Shown here piece by piece: positions 22,108 through 34,723 of a stretch of DNA of 64,000 bases. Every line of letters begins with the position of its first letter. Position 1 is the stretch's first letter. This DNA comes from Penicillus capitatus. Its lineage: Eukaryota; Chlorophyta. Below the pieces are notes generated by a model. It saw only the letters and a program-made list of their open reading frames with translations, was not told where the DNA came from and made no database searches. The stretch lies in contig OZ287696.1 of assembly GCA_965649825.1 (NCBI GenBank), positions 1-64,000 on the forward strand. The letters are read 5' to 3'. The position numbers were made by a program, and so were the translations under genes.

Positions 22108-24338
22108 ATGATGGATGATGCGTCGTCATCCCTGTTTATCGCGGCAAAGGCGGGAGATGTCGCCACGCTCGATCAGGCGATGCACGAGAACGAATTCGCC
22201 GTCGAGGGACTCGTGAACGACGAAGGCGATGGACTGGCGCACGTCGCGACGCGAAAAGGACATTTGCAGGTGTGTCTGCCTACATCAACGAAAAAATCTC
22301 TCACTCTTTTTTCCCTTTTCTCAGTTCTTGAAAAGACTTGTCGCGGCAGGAGTGGATATTGATCGGCCTAACGCCAAAGGAAGGTGTTTAGTGCATGAAG
22401 CGGCACAGAATGCGCAACTTCGTGTTCTCAAGTACCTCCATTCGCTGAATGCAGATTTCGCCGTCCTCACACTCGAAGGTCCGTTGACCTCTCGATCACA
22501 CATCACACGACATTGCATGGGGAAGGAAGGGGACGTTGTTTTCAGGAGACAGCGTGCTGGATGTGGCAAAAAATGCTGAAATTGAAGCATTTCTGGAGTC
22601 AGTACTGGATGTAGGAAGTGGCGGCGAACGAAGTGCCGCCTCTCGTGCAAAGAAGCCAGGCAAGAAGAAAAAGAAGAGGCAAGGAAAGCTATCCGAGCTG
22701 CAGGAAGCTCCAAGATCTGAGCAGATCGTTCCGAGCGAGACGCCAATCGTCCAGACGTCCCATCGGCTGGAGACAGAGAACGGGAGTGTGTGCATTTGCG
22801 ATCTGACCGAGGCAGGATGGGGCGATGGAGATGATCTGGATTTTCCTCGACGTCCAGACTGGCGCCAAATGGGCCTCAATTCTGCAGAGGCATTGCATAC
22901 AGCAGAAGAGCGACACTTTGCTTCGTGGCTCAAGAACATCGATGCGACAGAAGGGGTGGGTAGTTACGAGAGAAATCTGGAGTACTGGAGGGAACTGTGG
23001 CGAGTGACAGAGAGAGGAGATATCTACATCCTCTTGGCAGATGCACGTCATCCCCTCCTTCATCTGCACCGAGGGTTTCTCTCATACCTGAGTCCGTTCA
23101 AGATGCACCACGAAGCCACTCGTGTGATCGTGGTGTAGGAGAGGAGATGTGCCGTCCAGTGGTGATCGGATTGAACAAGTCCGATCTGGTATGCCCTTCG
23201 CTCTTGGAAGCATGGCAGAGGTATCTAGTGAGCCAATGGACGATCGAGGTGATCTGCATCAGCTGTAAAGATGAAGGACAGAGTCGACGTGAATTGATTC
23301 AGAAGATCCTCAGTCTCTGTCCTTTCCGACACAGAGAAACGGAATCTGGTGATGGGACGTGGCCAGATTCGCAGTCTTCATACTTAAGGAGTGCGTTGTT
23401 CAATCGCGCAGAGCACTCGAACAGGACGGTGGAGGAAATGATCGGTCTCGATGTCGAAGGGATTGTCAAATTCCGAGATCTCAAGAACCAGAGGAGAAGA
23501 AAACTGTCCAAGAAAGCCAAAACACGTCTCGAAAAAGGTCACACTTTGGGATCCCATATGACATCTCGGTTATCGTTGTGCAACAGAGGGAAGGCATATG
23601 GGCGATAAATCCGACGAAGAAACCGACCCCGTTTACAGGTCATTTCACGCACTCTTTTCCCCATCTGTCTCCCTTTGGACGATGCCATGACTGCAGTGCA
23701 TCGGAAGAAGACGAGGAGAAAAGTGTGACCGTTAATCGGCCGATCGTGGTTTCGGTGATTGGGGAGCCCAATGTTGGCAAGTCTTCTGTGATCAATGCCT
23801 TGCTCGGTATCAAGAAAGTGGCCGTTTCTGCACATCCGGGCCGAACAAAGCATCTGCAGACGCACTTTCTGGCGCCGCATCTTCTTCTGTGCGACTGTCC
23901 TGGCCTCGTCTTTCCCAAACGCCATGTTCCTTTCCCCATGCAAGTGCGTGCCTATGTACGGCTGTCACATCTGTCACATCATTGTGCAATGACACCAGGT
24001 GCTGTTTGGCGGATTTCCGATCGCACGATGTCGCGACGTCTACTCCGTTGTGGAATACCTCGCCAGTCATATCCATTCAGATCTCCCCACTCTTTTGCAT
24101 CTCACTCAAATGAGAGAAGGACATACAGAATGGAGTGTCTTGAGCATTTGCGAATCGCTGGCTGCCAAAAACAAGTGGACTACACATCGAGGTGATTTCT
24201 ATTCGCCTCCACATCTCTGTTCGTTCGTTCGTTCGTTCGCCAGGTGGTCGTTGGGACATCTATCGTTCAACCAACTGGATTCTGCGAAGTGCCTTGGCCG
24301 GCCGAGACAATGTGATCCTCACCTTTGCTCCGCCGTAG
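22108..24338 (+). CDS. Ankyrin-repeat fusion to a GNL1-type circularly permuted GTPase
   Basis: The N-terminal ~105 residues, spread over three exons, contain about three ankyrin repeats (GDGLAHVATRKGHLQFLKRLV, AKGRCLVHEAAQNAQLRVLKYL). A basic, Lys-rich linker follows. The rest matches GNL1/HSR1: SYERNLEYWRELWRV, ADARHP, the G4 motif NKSDL placed before G1, then G1 GEPNVGKSS, G3 DCPGLVFP and a C-terminal GGRWDIYRSTNWILR. The order G4-G1-G3 marks a circularly permuted GTPase of the ribosome-assembly YlqF/LSG1/GNL1 class. It ends FAPP with TAG at 24336-24338. Introns are 46-67 nt, several with TCTCACTCTTT or TCACACTTT; one includes a (GTTC)n run. The ankyrin part is not a normal component of GNL1 and is discussed as a finding. 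Confidence 0.88.
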
Positions 24339-24450
24339 CTTCCCATGATCTTCTTCGCCCTGTCACATCATCGCCGTTCAAATGCCTTCGTTATCGTATA
24401 ACGTTTCGAATATCGTTCGTTCTGCCAACGTCAACGTCGCGGCGCTCACA

Positions 24451-27400
24451 ATGCAAGGCTCGAGTGCCCATCGTCCTGTCCCCCTTGAAGTGGGATGGGC
24501 CAAGATGCAAGTACGACGCTGAACACGACCGTCTCCTGTATCCCCCTCATACGCATTCTCCACCAGACGGGCATCACGAAGCTCATTCGTATTCTCGAAG
24601 AGGAACCCGGCGTCGAGCATTTCAGTGCAAACGAATACATGCAATCCTATACGTGCGCCCGTTGCTGTGGGCGAGGAAGCGAAGTGACGTGACTGTGTGC
24701 AGGGTTATATACGACATGTGCACGCAGAAGCCGCCGAATGATCACTCTGAGGTGCTGTACCGTCGATATCGACAGGCATTCGAGAACTACATTCGCGAGA
24801 AAGTGAGAGAAGAAAGCTCGAAGTGTTGTTGGTACGTTCGCGTATGTTCGTGCGTCTTAGGTAATCGATGCATTTGCGGGCCTATTTGGAGAGTATCTGC
24901 TCAGAGAGCTGCACAAACGGTGGTCCAATCACAAGATCATGGTCAGATGGCTCTCCAATTTCTTCAACTATCTTGATCGGTGATCCCTGCCGCTCACTGA
25001 TGTGACGTTTCTCACACATCACTCTTTGGCAGATACTACGTGGCGCGTCATTCGCTGGACACGCTACAGAAAGTGGGAAACCACACATTCCGAGGTACTG
25101 CCTGGTATTGGATCAAGATATGATGTGACAGCTAAGGTTCTGCTGTGTCTGCAGACAACATTTATAATTCGTTGAAACTCCTCGTCAAGCAAGCCGTTTT
25201 AGATTTGATCTGGAAAGAACGCGAAGGTAGGGTGCATTCACTGGGCAAGCATCTATAGACTGCCATACATTTCTGTCTATCAGGTGAGGTGATCGATCGC
25301 ATCTTGGTCAAGAACATCCTGGACATCTTTATCACTATGGGAATGGATACCATGGAGTGCTACGAGCAGGATTTCGAACAGGACATGTTGGAGGCGACAT
25401 CTCAATACTATAAAGTGAAGGCCGCCGCCTGGATTATGGATGACTCGTGCCCCGAGTACATGATCAAAGCCGAAGAATGCCTACGACAAGAAGAGGATCG
25501 CATCCAGAGTTACTTAGACGTCTCCAGCAAGAAGAAGCTGCTAAAGAGAGTGGAGACAGAGCTGCTGACGGAAAACAAAGACGCCTTGTTGTACAAAGCC
25601 AATTCTGGATGCCAGGCATTGCTCACAGATGACAAAGTACGTGCGATGAGAAGGAAAAGAGTGAGAAAGAGTGACTGTGTAGATGGACGATTTGGCACGG
25701 ATGTATCGTCTGTTTATTCGCATTCCGGGAGGCTTAGATCCCATCGCCGACATCTTCAAGTCACATGTCGATGCCGAAGGACTCAAATGTGTCAAGGACG
25801 CGACAGCATCGATCGAGGAACGTCGGGCTGCAGATGCAGGTGGATGTCGCTTAGACATGGAGATCCATCCCCACAGCGTTGTGGCTTTGCAGTGCGACCC
25901 GGTCGAGATTCAGCTGTGGCACATGAGCAGCAGTTTGTACGTCACATCATTGCGCTGCACGATAAGTATATGGAATACGTGGTGACGTGCTTCTCCAACA
26001 ATCCACTCTTTCATCGGGCAATGACGGAAGCCTGCGAGGGATTCTGTCAGAAGAATGTGGCTGGCACATCGACTGCCGAGCTCTTTGCCAACTTCTGTGA
26101 CAATCTCCTCAAAAAGGCACATCTCTGTGCACACATTGCCCGGCGTGATGTGACGTGTGACCTAGGGAGGAAGCGAACGCATCTCAGACGAAGCGATCGA
26201 GTCGACATTGGAAAAGGTGGTGAAGCTCCTGGCCTATATCAGCGACAAAGATCTGTTTGCCGAGTTCTATCGGAAAAAACTGGCGAGAAGGTTACTGTTC
26301 GAGAAGAGCAACAGTGATGAACATGAGCAGACGATTCTCTCTCGTCTCAAACAGCAATGCGGAGCACAGTTCACTTCTAAGATGGAAGGGATGCTGACAG
26401 ATCTGCAAGTGGCTCGAGAGAAGCAGCTGGAATTCGAAGGCTGGTGTCGATGTCATGGCAAAGAACTCCAAGTGGATATGTCTGTCCAAGTACTGACCAC
26501 TGGATTCTGGCCAACCTACAAAGTCCTTTCAATGGCTCCTTACTCACACATTTCTCACTCTTTTTTTGCGTAGGGCATCGATCTGGAACTGCCAGAAGAA
26601 ATGGAACAGGGCGTACGGATCTTCAAGGAATTCTACGAAGATACCACGAAGCACAGGTCGCTATCAAAGCGCCATTCTCCACTGTCTCGTGTGAGAGAGA
26701 ATCCCTGATGTGTGATTAGGAGATTGAACTGGATGTATGTGTTGGGCAGTTGCACCGTCAAGGCACACTATGCCAAGAAATCCTACGATTTTATCCTTAC
26801 CACACTGCAAGCCGCCATCCTACTGACCTTCAACCAAAGTGATCTCTCTTTCTCACTCTTTCCAAACGAAAAAGTGTGATCAGGTGAGAGCGAGGAATTG
26901 ACTTTCGAAGAGATCAAACACACACTGAAGCTGCATGAGGACGATGTCTATCGCACCTTGCATTCTCTCTCCTGTGGACGATACAAGATTCTGCTGAAGT
27001 CTCCTGAAGAGAAGGTCATCAAGAAGACCGACACGTTCAAAGTCAACACCGATTTTCAAGAGAAGATGATGCGCATCCGCGTTCCGGTGCCGCTGGCCGA
27101 CGACAGACGCCGAAACGTCCGCAGAGTGTATGAAGATGTGGACAAAGACAGGTAGGCGACCTGTCACATCACGCCCTCTATCTCACACATCACTCTTTCC
27201 AGGCGCTTCGCTGTGGATGCTGCCATCGTCCGTACCATGAAGAGTCGCCGAGTGCTCAAACACCAACAGGTCACACTTTCTCTGCGAGATACAAAGAGTG
27301 ACCACTCTCTACTGTTCTGCAGTTGATTCTGGAAGTCAACCAGCAGCTGCAGCGCATGTTTAAGCCAGAAATCCGTTTAATCAAGAAGAGCATTGATGAC

Positions 27401-27466
27401 CTCATTGGGCGAGAGTACTTGGAGCGTGATAAGGACGACCCGAATACATTCAAATACCTCGCTTGA
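24451..27466 (+). CDS. CUL1: Cullin-1, scaffold of SCF ubiquitin ligases
   Basis: About a dozen exons join to a full-length cullin. The N terminus [14 protein letters not shown]...[15 protein letters not shown] is diagnostic of the CUL1 class, which binds SKP1/F-box modules. [20 protein letters not shown] and [15 protein letters not shown] follow. The cullin-homology domain shows [23 protein letters not shown] and [11 protein letters not shown]. The winged-helix end reads [15 protein letters not shown], with the neddylation lysine in TMK, and finishes [16 protein letters not shown]. This subunit recruits RBX1/E2 at its C-terminal half. Introns are ~45-60 nt and several carry TCACACATCACTCTTT. 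The start at 24451 is the first ATG in frame with conserved sequence. Confidence 0.93.
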
Positions 27467-27747
27467 CGTTCTGTTTATGGAAGATGAGGTGGTTACTGTT
27501 TTGCTTTCGCACAAATATCACACATTCGTTGCACAACTCCATAAACAACAACAGAGTCTGCAGCCATTTCAAAGATATCTACTGTCGTATCGGCCACGAG
27601 AAGCGCTTCAAATAACGCACTTCTTCTCCAGGAGATGGATGGTCTCCTCTCATGAGCAGAGATTGCAATCCATTACGAATCCAAGAGTCTCCTTCTCTTA
27701 TTACTATCTGCTTGTATGCGTGCTTGAATGCCACCACTGCCGTCGCT

Positions 27748-29337
27748 TCAGACGCTCAAAAACAGCCTCTGGCGTCGGACAATTGGTCTCCTGATGCATG
27801 CAGAGAAAGAGTGACTGCAGAAAGAGTGAGAAAGGGTCAAGGACCTGCAGAAAGGGCAGGACATCAATTTTCTGCTGCATTTGCGGCAGAGGTTGCTGTG
27901 ACCGCAAGGAACAAGGGTCACTTGGACGGGATATGTCTCGCAGAGACAACAGGACATTTGAAGAAGTGGCTCGTATGCTTCATCCCCATCAACAGCTCCA
28001 TCAGCACCAGCAGTGTCATCGGTCTTTAAATCTCCCCCTCCCCCTTCGCAATCGCCCTCTTCTGTCTCGCTACGTGGACTCTCGATCGTATCGACAGATC
28101 CGACACTTCCGGTATCGGTCACATAGGAGTGAAGGAATCTAAGGAATCCTCGATCGCTGTTATTCCCTGTGCCCTCTTGCTCGGCACGGCGGATGATCCA
28201 AAAGGTCGCAAAGAGACAGAAGAAGGCACCGATGAAACCCAGACCTCCTAGCCACCACACAGAAGACGGCAAAGTCGGCTCGGCAAAGAACTCCTCCTTC
28301 TTCTGAGAGCAGTCCTCGCCGATCCAGTCAGGATAACACTCACACGAACCCATGACGCATGCACCATTGCCTGTTCTCACATATCCTTGCATTCTGCAGG
28401 ACTGCCTGTGCACGCGTTACTGTGACAGGAAGCGAGATGGTTGCATTGGGAGGTGTCAATGAGAACATCTCCAAGACAGAGATCACAACATTCAACGGGA
28501 GGCACCGGAACGCGATGATTCTGAATCGTCCTACAACAGCAGCACGACATCAGGCATCGCGATCGCCGTATCCGACCACAGTATACATCGTTTTTCCGAA
28601 TCCTCTCAACAGTTTACCGGAATCGCAGTTGCCCTTGAGCCCTTGATCTTCATCGGTGGTACAGTGACACGGTTTCAGACTCCAGACATCGCCGGAGGAC
28701 ATCAGCAGGACAGGAGTACAACATGTGATGCCCATGTGTGGGACATAGACATCTGAGGTTTTGGGCGTGAATGCATCTGGGAGACATGGGATTGGCTAGA
28801 GGGTGAGTGAAGGGAGCATACCCACAAATCCCACGGCGAAGCTGGAGCCGGATGCTTCGCAGGACATCGGACTTGATGAGATGTGACAGCCAACGGACAC
28901 AATGCTCACGGGATAGCTGTTCCCATCACTGAGGGCCATGATTTGGGGAACGTCTGGACGGCAGCAGTTGGATGGACTGGCCGGAATCCAGTAAGTTCCG
29001 GCATCCCTCGAAGCCACCTGTCACATCATCATCCTATCGTTTAGTGTGAGAGCGTTCGTAGCAGCGGGTGCCCGCCAGTAGAGCATTCTCTTCGAAACCG
29101 TGGACAAAGAATCCTTCTCCGTGACAGTTCAGTCCCATGTCGCCTTCCCCTTCCGCTCGGCACTCTGTCACGTTGAGCTGCACTTCGTGCATCCAGGCCG
29201 ATTCTACCAAATCATCATTGATGTGACAGCACGCGGGACAGCGCCTCGGCCTCACCAATGGCAGTATCTGCCTGGAACGAAGGCCCTGCGAGGAACAGGA
29301 CAACGAGCAGACATATGTCACGAAGCAAAAATCGCAT
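27748..29337 (-). CDS. Membrane RING-finger protein with Cys-rich/EGF ectodomain
   Basis: The protein starts at 29337 with a signal peptide (MRFLLRDICLLVVLFLAG). A Cys-rich ectodomain follows over several exons, ending in an EGF-like module (NGACVMGSCECYPDWIGEDC, about 28300-28400). Next comes one transmembrane helix (VWWLGGLGFIGAFFCLFATF), an acidic linker and a C-terminal RING-HC: CCLCETYPVQVTLVPCGHSNLC and SCPFCRRPIV. The last join is decisive: removing a 54-nt intron (27791-27844) restores CPFCRRPI, the canonical end of a RING. Architecture resembles membrane E3 ubiquitin ligases such as MULAN or RNF-type proteins, with ligand binding outside and ubiquitin transfer inside. One internal join near 29010-29080 lacks a GT donor and may be a GC-AG intron, so that boundary is uncertain. 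It is convergent with cullin-1, 281 bp apart. Confidence 0.75.
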
Positions 29338-29557
29338 AGAATCGTCAGAAACGATAGAACGGTACGCTGAAAAGCGCAGTACAATACGATGCGGATGGAC
29401 ACTCTGCGAAACACCACGTGTTATGTCGATAAGCTTCTACATGACTGGGCACCACGAAGGACCGTAGATGAAGTCGCCGTATATATCGTCTACGCCGTCA
29501 CAGCTCAACGATTCATATACTCTCCAAACGCAGACGCGTCTTCTGTCTCTACACAAA

Positions 29558-30044
29558 ATGTCAACGGCCCCTATGACGTTGCCTCCTCAGTGGGTCATAT
29601 GCGAAAACAAAAATGCCAAGCCGAAAAGTCCAGAAGGATACGACTATCGACTCGTGCGGAAGTGGTCGTGTTGTGGAACGCTAGGCTGTATTTTCCTCTG
29701 TCCTATAGGTACGTCCTCTACATCGTTGACGACTGAGATAACGACGTTTTACAGAATTCGTGGCGAATCTCTTACCATGCAATGACGCGCCGCAAGGCAC
29801 CTCGTGCGATGGGGTGTGCATGGACTGGTGGCACCTACAGAAAATCGTAGGCCAGCTTCTGTCCGATCGCGATGTTGGAAAAGTGTGTCTAGGAGTGACG
29901 GACGATGGATACGAGGCAAGGGTGATCATCGCCACGCGGGAAGGTGGTAAGAAAGGTCAAGAAGTATATCGGCGGCTCATTTCTCATGCTGTAATAACAT
30001 TGAATGGACAACAGTGTCCAATGGACGACAGTGTCCCATCATAA
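29558..30044 (+). CDS. Small Cys-rich protein, two exons
   Basis: Exons 29558-29708 and 29755-30044 join through a 46-nt GT-AG intron to about 146 residues. The N-terminal part has a PPQWVICENKNAKPKSPEGYD stretch and a CCGTLGC...LCPI cluster. The second exon starts EFVANLLPCNDAP and has a possible globular part (WWHLQKIVGQLLSDRDVGKVCLGVTDDG). No family is recognised. The start chosen is the ATG closest to the conserved-looking part; an upstream in-frame ATG at 29468 would add 30 residues. Confidence 0.5.
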
Positions 30045-30064
30045 CGATGCGTGTTGTTACTGCT

Positions 30065-30934
30065 CTATCCTAACTTTGCGACTTCGACATTGTTCAAGAT
30101 TTCGATCCAGTAGCCATCCGGATCTTTGATGAAAGCAATTCCCTTCATTTTTCCGCTGTCGGGGGTCTTGACAAATTCCACGCCCAATCTGGAGTGCGGG
30201 AAACGAGGATGTGGTTAGAGAGGGATATCAGAAGGCACTTTTCGAAACGCTCGCAGGCGGCGTAGACATCTGGAACGCATACGCCGATGTGACCGAAGCC
30301 TTTGGGCTCAGAATTGCCGGAGTGATAGGAGAAGGATGGATCGGATTCTGTCCCGTAGTTATGGGTCAGTTCCAGACATCCCTTCCTTCGAAGCACCCAG
30401 ACATTCTAAACGGCACAGGCAGACATGATGACGTGACGTGACAAGGGAAGCCGACGCGTTCATATTTTGCATCGGGGACATCGTGCAGAGACTCGTAGCC
30501 CAGGAAATAGAGCGAGAATTCCATTTCGGGGAAATCCAATTTCGTGAGCAGACTGCACAGGAGATATCACGGAAGAAGGCACCGCAGAGATCGCGTCACC
30601 TCATTCCCATGACACGGGTGTAGAAATCCAACGAGATTTTCGGGTCCTTGACTCGTAACATCGCCTAGACATAAAAAGCTGACGGTCATATAAAAGATGA
30701 CGTGCGGTGGCGGCGGACCTGCTGTAAGAAAAAGTCCTTTGTGGTTGGATCGGGTTCGGTCGTGACGCCGGGGAGAGATGCCAGGTCCTGTTTCGTTGCC
30801 ATGGTGCGTTTTCCACCGAAAGTCAGATGCGTTGGAAGGATTGGACGCGGTATCCGACGCGGCCTAAGGCTGGACAGTACGCGGACGCGAGGCAACGGCT
30901 TCAGAAATCGAACCAAAGATGCGACAGCCGACAT
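30065..30934 (-). CDS. GLO1: Glyoxalase I (lactoylglutathione lyase), organelle-targeted
   Basis: Five exons joined by short introns (~48-54 nt) give a complete single-domain glyoxalase I. The enzyme isomerises the methylglyoxal-glutathione hemithioacetal. Motifs and metal ligands are all present: [26 protein letters not shown] (ligand Gln), CLELTHNYG (Glu), [11 protein letters not shown] (His) and GYWIEIL (Glu). The first ~45 residues ([21 protein letters not shown]...) are basic and suggest mitochondrial or plastid import; an internal MATKQDL could serve as a cytosolic start. It is divergent from the kinesin gene, with a 387-bp gap. Confidence 0.94.
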
Positions 30935-31321
30935 GAAAGAACACCATGACGGCGCATCCTTACTCCGCCCCTAACCAACCCGCCCAGTCCATCGAACCAA
31001 CCCCAGTCCACCGTTCGTCCGCGTCAAACGTGACTTGAGAGGGCGGAGCTAGATTGCAGAGGTGAGGGCGTCGAGTTGAGACGTTCGTGTGTGGGGATCT
31101 CGATGGTGGACGTGTGTAGACTCCACGTGTGCGCAGTAGCGGTCGATCTTATGTCACCAATGGTTGGTGGTTTACGTTCTGTTGGTACGTGTGGAGGAAA
31201 GGTGTCTATGTGGTCGACGTTACAGATACGTCCACGTCGTTTTTGGTTCGCATTCTTTGGCGGTGTTCCTTCGTCTCATCCGTCATTTTGAACGCGGGTT
31301 TTTTCACTCCGCCCTATCGAA

Positions 31322-34300
31322 ATGACGAGTTACGGCTTTCGGGTCCAACAATGCGCCAACTTGGCACGAAGACGCACCGTCGCTGCATGGGTCGAGTCCC
31401 TGACGGACATCCCCATACCGACCTCTTGTGACCACTCGTTCCGTGCGGCTCTGCAAGACGGTATCCTCCTGTGCAAACTGATGAACAAACTCAGACCGCA
31501 TCGTCCTCTCAAGGCAAGCGCCAATGGTCCGGCGACGATTCACCCGTCGTCTCCGGTCGTTTAGATTGTCCGCGCATCGGATGACCTCGCGAGCGAAGAA
31601 GAACAAACTTTACACAATATCAAAAGCTTCTTGACCGCCGCGCAGGAATTTGGATTGGATCCAGAGGATTTATTCACTATGGAGGATATCATGGAAGGCA
31701 CATGGCAGGACCGACCACGCGTCGTCGAATGTCTCTATTACCTACAGAGACGCGCAGAAGAAGTGCGGCACGACAACTTAGCCGCCATACATATCACATG
31801 TGTGATCGTGTTCAGATGTTTGAGCACGGAACAAGTCCAGACGGTGACGGGACTTGTGTATGCGATAGCTATAGTACCGATTCCCACAGAACCGATTCTG
31901 TCGACGAGTATCCAACCGTAAGATATATCACACTTTTGTGAAAAGAGTGAGAATATTGGATCGATGGTCAGAATGTCATGGACATTTCGGATACGGATGT
32001 GGACTTTACCACTCCCAGAGGTATCAACAAATTGATGGATCAATGTACAGCGATACTTCGAGATCGCGGCAATGGCACACCAGCCTACGAAAAGGATCTG
32101 ATCCCAAAACCCCCGGCAAACAAACCTGGAGGCAACGCGATGCGATGTTTAGAATCGATGCTCAAACAAATCCTGTCGGCAATAACAACAGCTCAGGAGA
32201 GAAGAGGACGACGCGATCTCGAGGAGAGCGAGAAGTACATCAAATCGCTTGAGGATCAGATCGAGCTACTGCAGAAGCAACCGCAGTCGACGGTCTGTGA
32301 CACATCGGGCCTCACAAGCGAAGAGGTCATCAGTCTGAGGTGCGATCGATCGACCGATCGATGGTATCGGTCAATTGCGTTTGTGTGTTGTTAGAAAAAC
32401 GTGCGATGAGCTTCGGGAGAAGCTGGAACAATACCAAAAAGAAACATCCGAACTGAAAACTCGCCTGGAACAAGAGCAAAAGGAAAAGGAAGAACTTGCA
32501 AAGCAGATCGATACTATTCAGGGAGAGGCGCAAAACCTGGATATGATTCGGGACAAGTACAAGGCAGTGCAACAGGAAAATAGCAAGCTTTACAACATGG
32601 TTCAAGATTTGAGGGGGAACATTCGAGTTTTCTGTCGTGTTCGGCCAGTGGGATTGACCGGCGACAGTACTCGACGTGCCGTCACAACAGAATCAGAAGA
32701 TGGTCTGTCCACTCTCTCACAAAACGCATGCACGGACAGGCGCATTTCCCTTAGGCAAAGTTTTTGTCGGTTGCGGTTCGAGCGCTGACAAGTTCAAACC
32801 ATTTAAATTCGACAAGGTATTCGGAGAGACAAGTACACAAGCGGAGGTCTATGCTGAATCCCAGCCACTCATTCGATCTGTTCTTGATGGTTATACCTCC
32901 TTGCCGAGAGATCGATCGAAAAGCTCTCTTGTGTGATGGTATAGGATACAATGTTTGCATCTTTGCTTACGGACAGACAGGCTCTGGCAAGACACACACA
33001 ATGTCTGGCACAAACATTGCAGAGTACAACGGCCGTGGAATCAATTTTCGAGCGTTGGACGATCTCTTCGAGATTAAACGAAATCGAAGCGATGAGGTGC
33101 GATCTGGATCGGTTGCTTGACGCGTGTTTATGGGAGGTGTCTGCTTAGATCGACTATCAGATCCATGTGCAGATGTTGGAGATCTACAACGAGAATCTGC
33201 GAGATCTGTTGTTCGACTATGCCTCTGGCGAAGCGCCGCCTAAGCTCGAGATACGTTCAACGCAAGAATCGGGGTGCAATGTTCCGGAGGCTGTTCAACA
33301 CGCCGTATCCTGTGCCGAGGACGTGCTGACTGTCATGGAAATGGGCCAGAAAAATCGCTCTGTCGGTTCAACAGCCATGAATGAGAGAAGCAGTCGTTCA
33401 CACAGTGTCCTAACCGTCATTGTGGACGGATACAGCCAAGTCACACACGATCGAACACATGGATGTCTTCATCTGGTCGATCTGGCTGGCAGCGAACGCG
33501 TGGGACGGTCTGAAGCGACAGGTACACACATGATATGTGTGAGAAATGTGTGAGACACGACGGATCTTTAGGTGATCGACTGAAAGAGGCGCAGTACATA
33601 AACAAAAGCTTGAGCGCATTGGGAGATGTCATGTCTGGCCTAGCCGCCAAAAACTCTCATGTGCCGTTCAGGAATTCGAAACTCACACAACTCCTGAAAG
33701 ACAGTCTGTCAGGTTAGGCTGTGTGTTGATAGTACATTTGTGTGAGAAAGTGTGATGTCTATACAGGGCAAGCAAAGTCTATGATGTTTATGCACATCTC
33801 ACCCGAAGATTCTTCACGCGGGGAAACACTCAGTACGTTGAATTTTGGATCGAGAGTCTCGCAAATAACTCTTGGTCAGGTGCTCACCCAATCCGTCTGT
33901 CACATCGCTGTTCTCTACGGTTGTCTTTTAGGCAAGCAAGAATGTGGAAAAGGGATCGACGGTTGCTGCGGTCGATAAACTAAAGAAGGTTGCATCGGCA
34001 AAGGATGAGAAAATCGTGGAGCTTCAGAGGGTCATTGAATCGGAGAGAGCTTGTGTTCGGAAGGCTGAATCGGACAAACAAGCACTCGAAAGAGAACTGC
34101 GATCTCTTCGCGTATGATGATCCTTTTGATCCAAGTCCACCATTCCTTGACGCTTCTCTCCTTCTAGGAAGAGTTACAGCTCTCTCAACGATCCATATTG
34201 AGCTCCAGATCGATTTCACGAAGAAAAGCAATTGCCGAAGAAGGATCTACTTCAATTCGAAGCCGAACAAAGAAAACGCCGCCACGGCCATCCACTGTAA

Positions 34301-34723
34301 AGGTGCGTTCGTTCGGCAGGCGATTTCGGCAGTGAGCAATGGAGGGGGATTTAGGAGTCTCCGGATGAGGAAAGCTCCTCGTCGAAGAAACGAATGCCAT
34401 CTCGTGCATCGGACCGAACCAGCACGGCCAAAGAAGCCATTGGGCGTCGGCTATTTGGAACAAAGAAGAGCCATCCGTCAGAGGATGATGCCATCTCTCA
34501 AGGAAAGAACTCGACGCGTTCACGTTCATCTTCCACAAAGAAAGATCCCTCGCCACGCATTCCGAGACCCTCAGGCTCCGGTCGAGTGGGGGGTCATCGC
34601 AAATCTCTGTCCATGACATCTCGCGACGTCCGTTCCATGGCAACTGGGGCCTCGAGCAATCCTCGCAGAGCTGTCATGAAAAAAGCTGGAGAGAATGCAA
34701 AGAATGCATCCAAATGGCGCTGA
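31322..34723 (+). CDS. Kinesin-14 with N-terminal calponin-homology domain (KCH type)
   Basis: The N terminus is a calponin-homology domain ([10 protein letters not shown]..., [39 protein letters not shown]). A long coiled coil (about 32390-32610) leads into the kinesin-14 neck [12 protein letters not shown] and a C-terminal motor. The motor has P-loop [11 protein letters not shown], switch [11 protein letters not shown] and switch [11 protein letters not shown]. It also has the kinesin-wide [11 protein letters not shown] and [12 protein letters not shown] stretches. After the motor comes a coiled stretch and a Ser/Arg-rich tail. Neck-before-motor order marks a minus-end-directed kinesin-14. 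The CH-kinesin-14 combination is best known from land plants (KCH), where it links actin and microtubules. The first CH intron boundary (about 31540-31610) is uncertain; other introns are 50-60 nt and several hold GTGTGAGAAA words. Confidence 0.9.
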
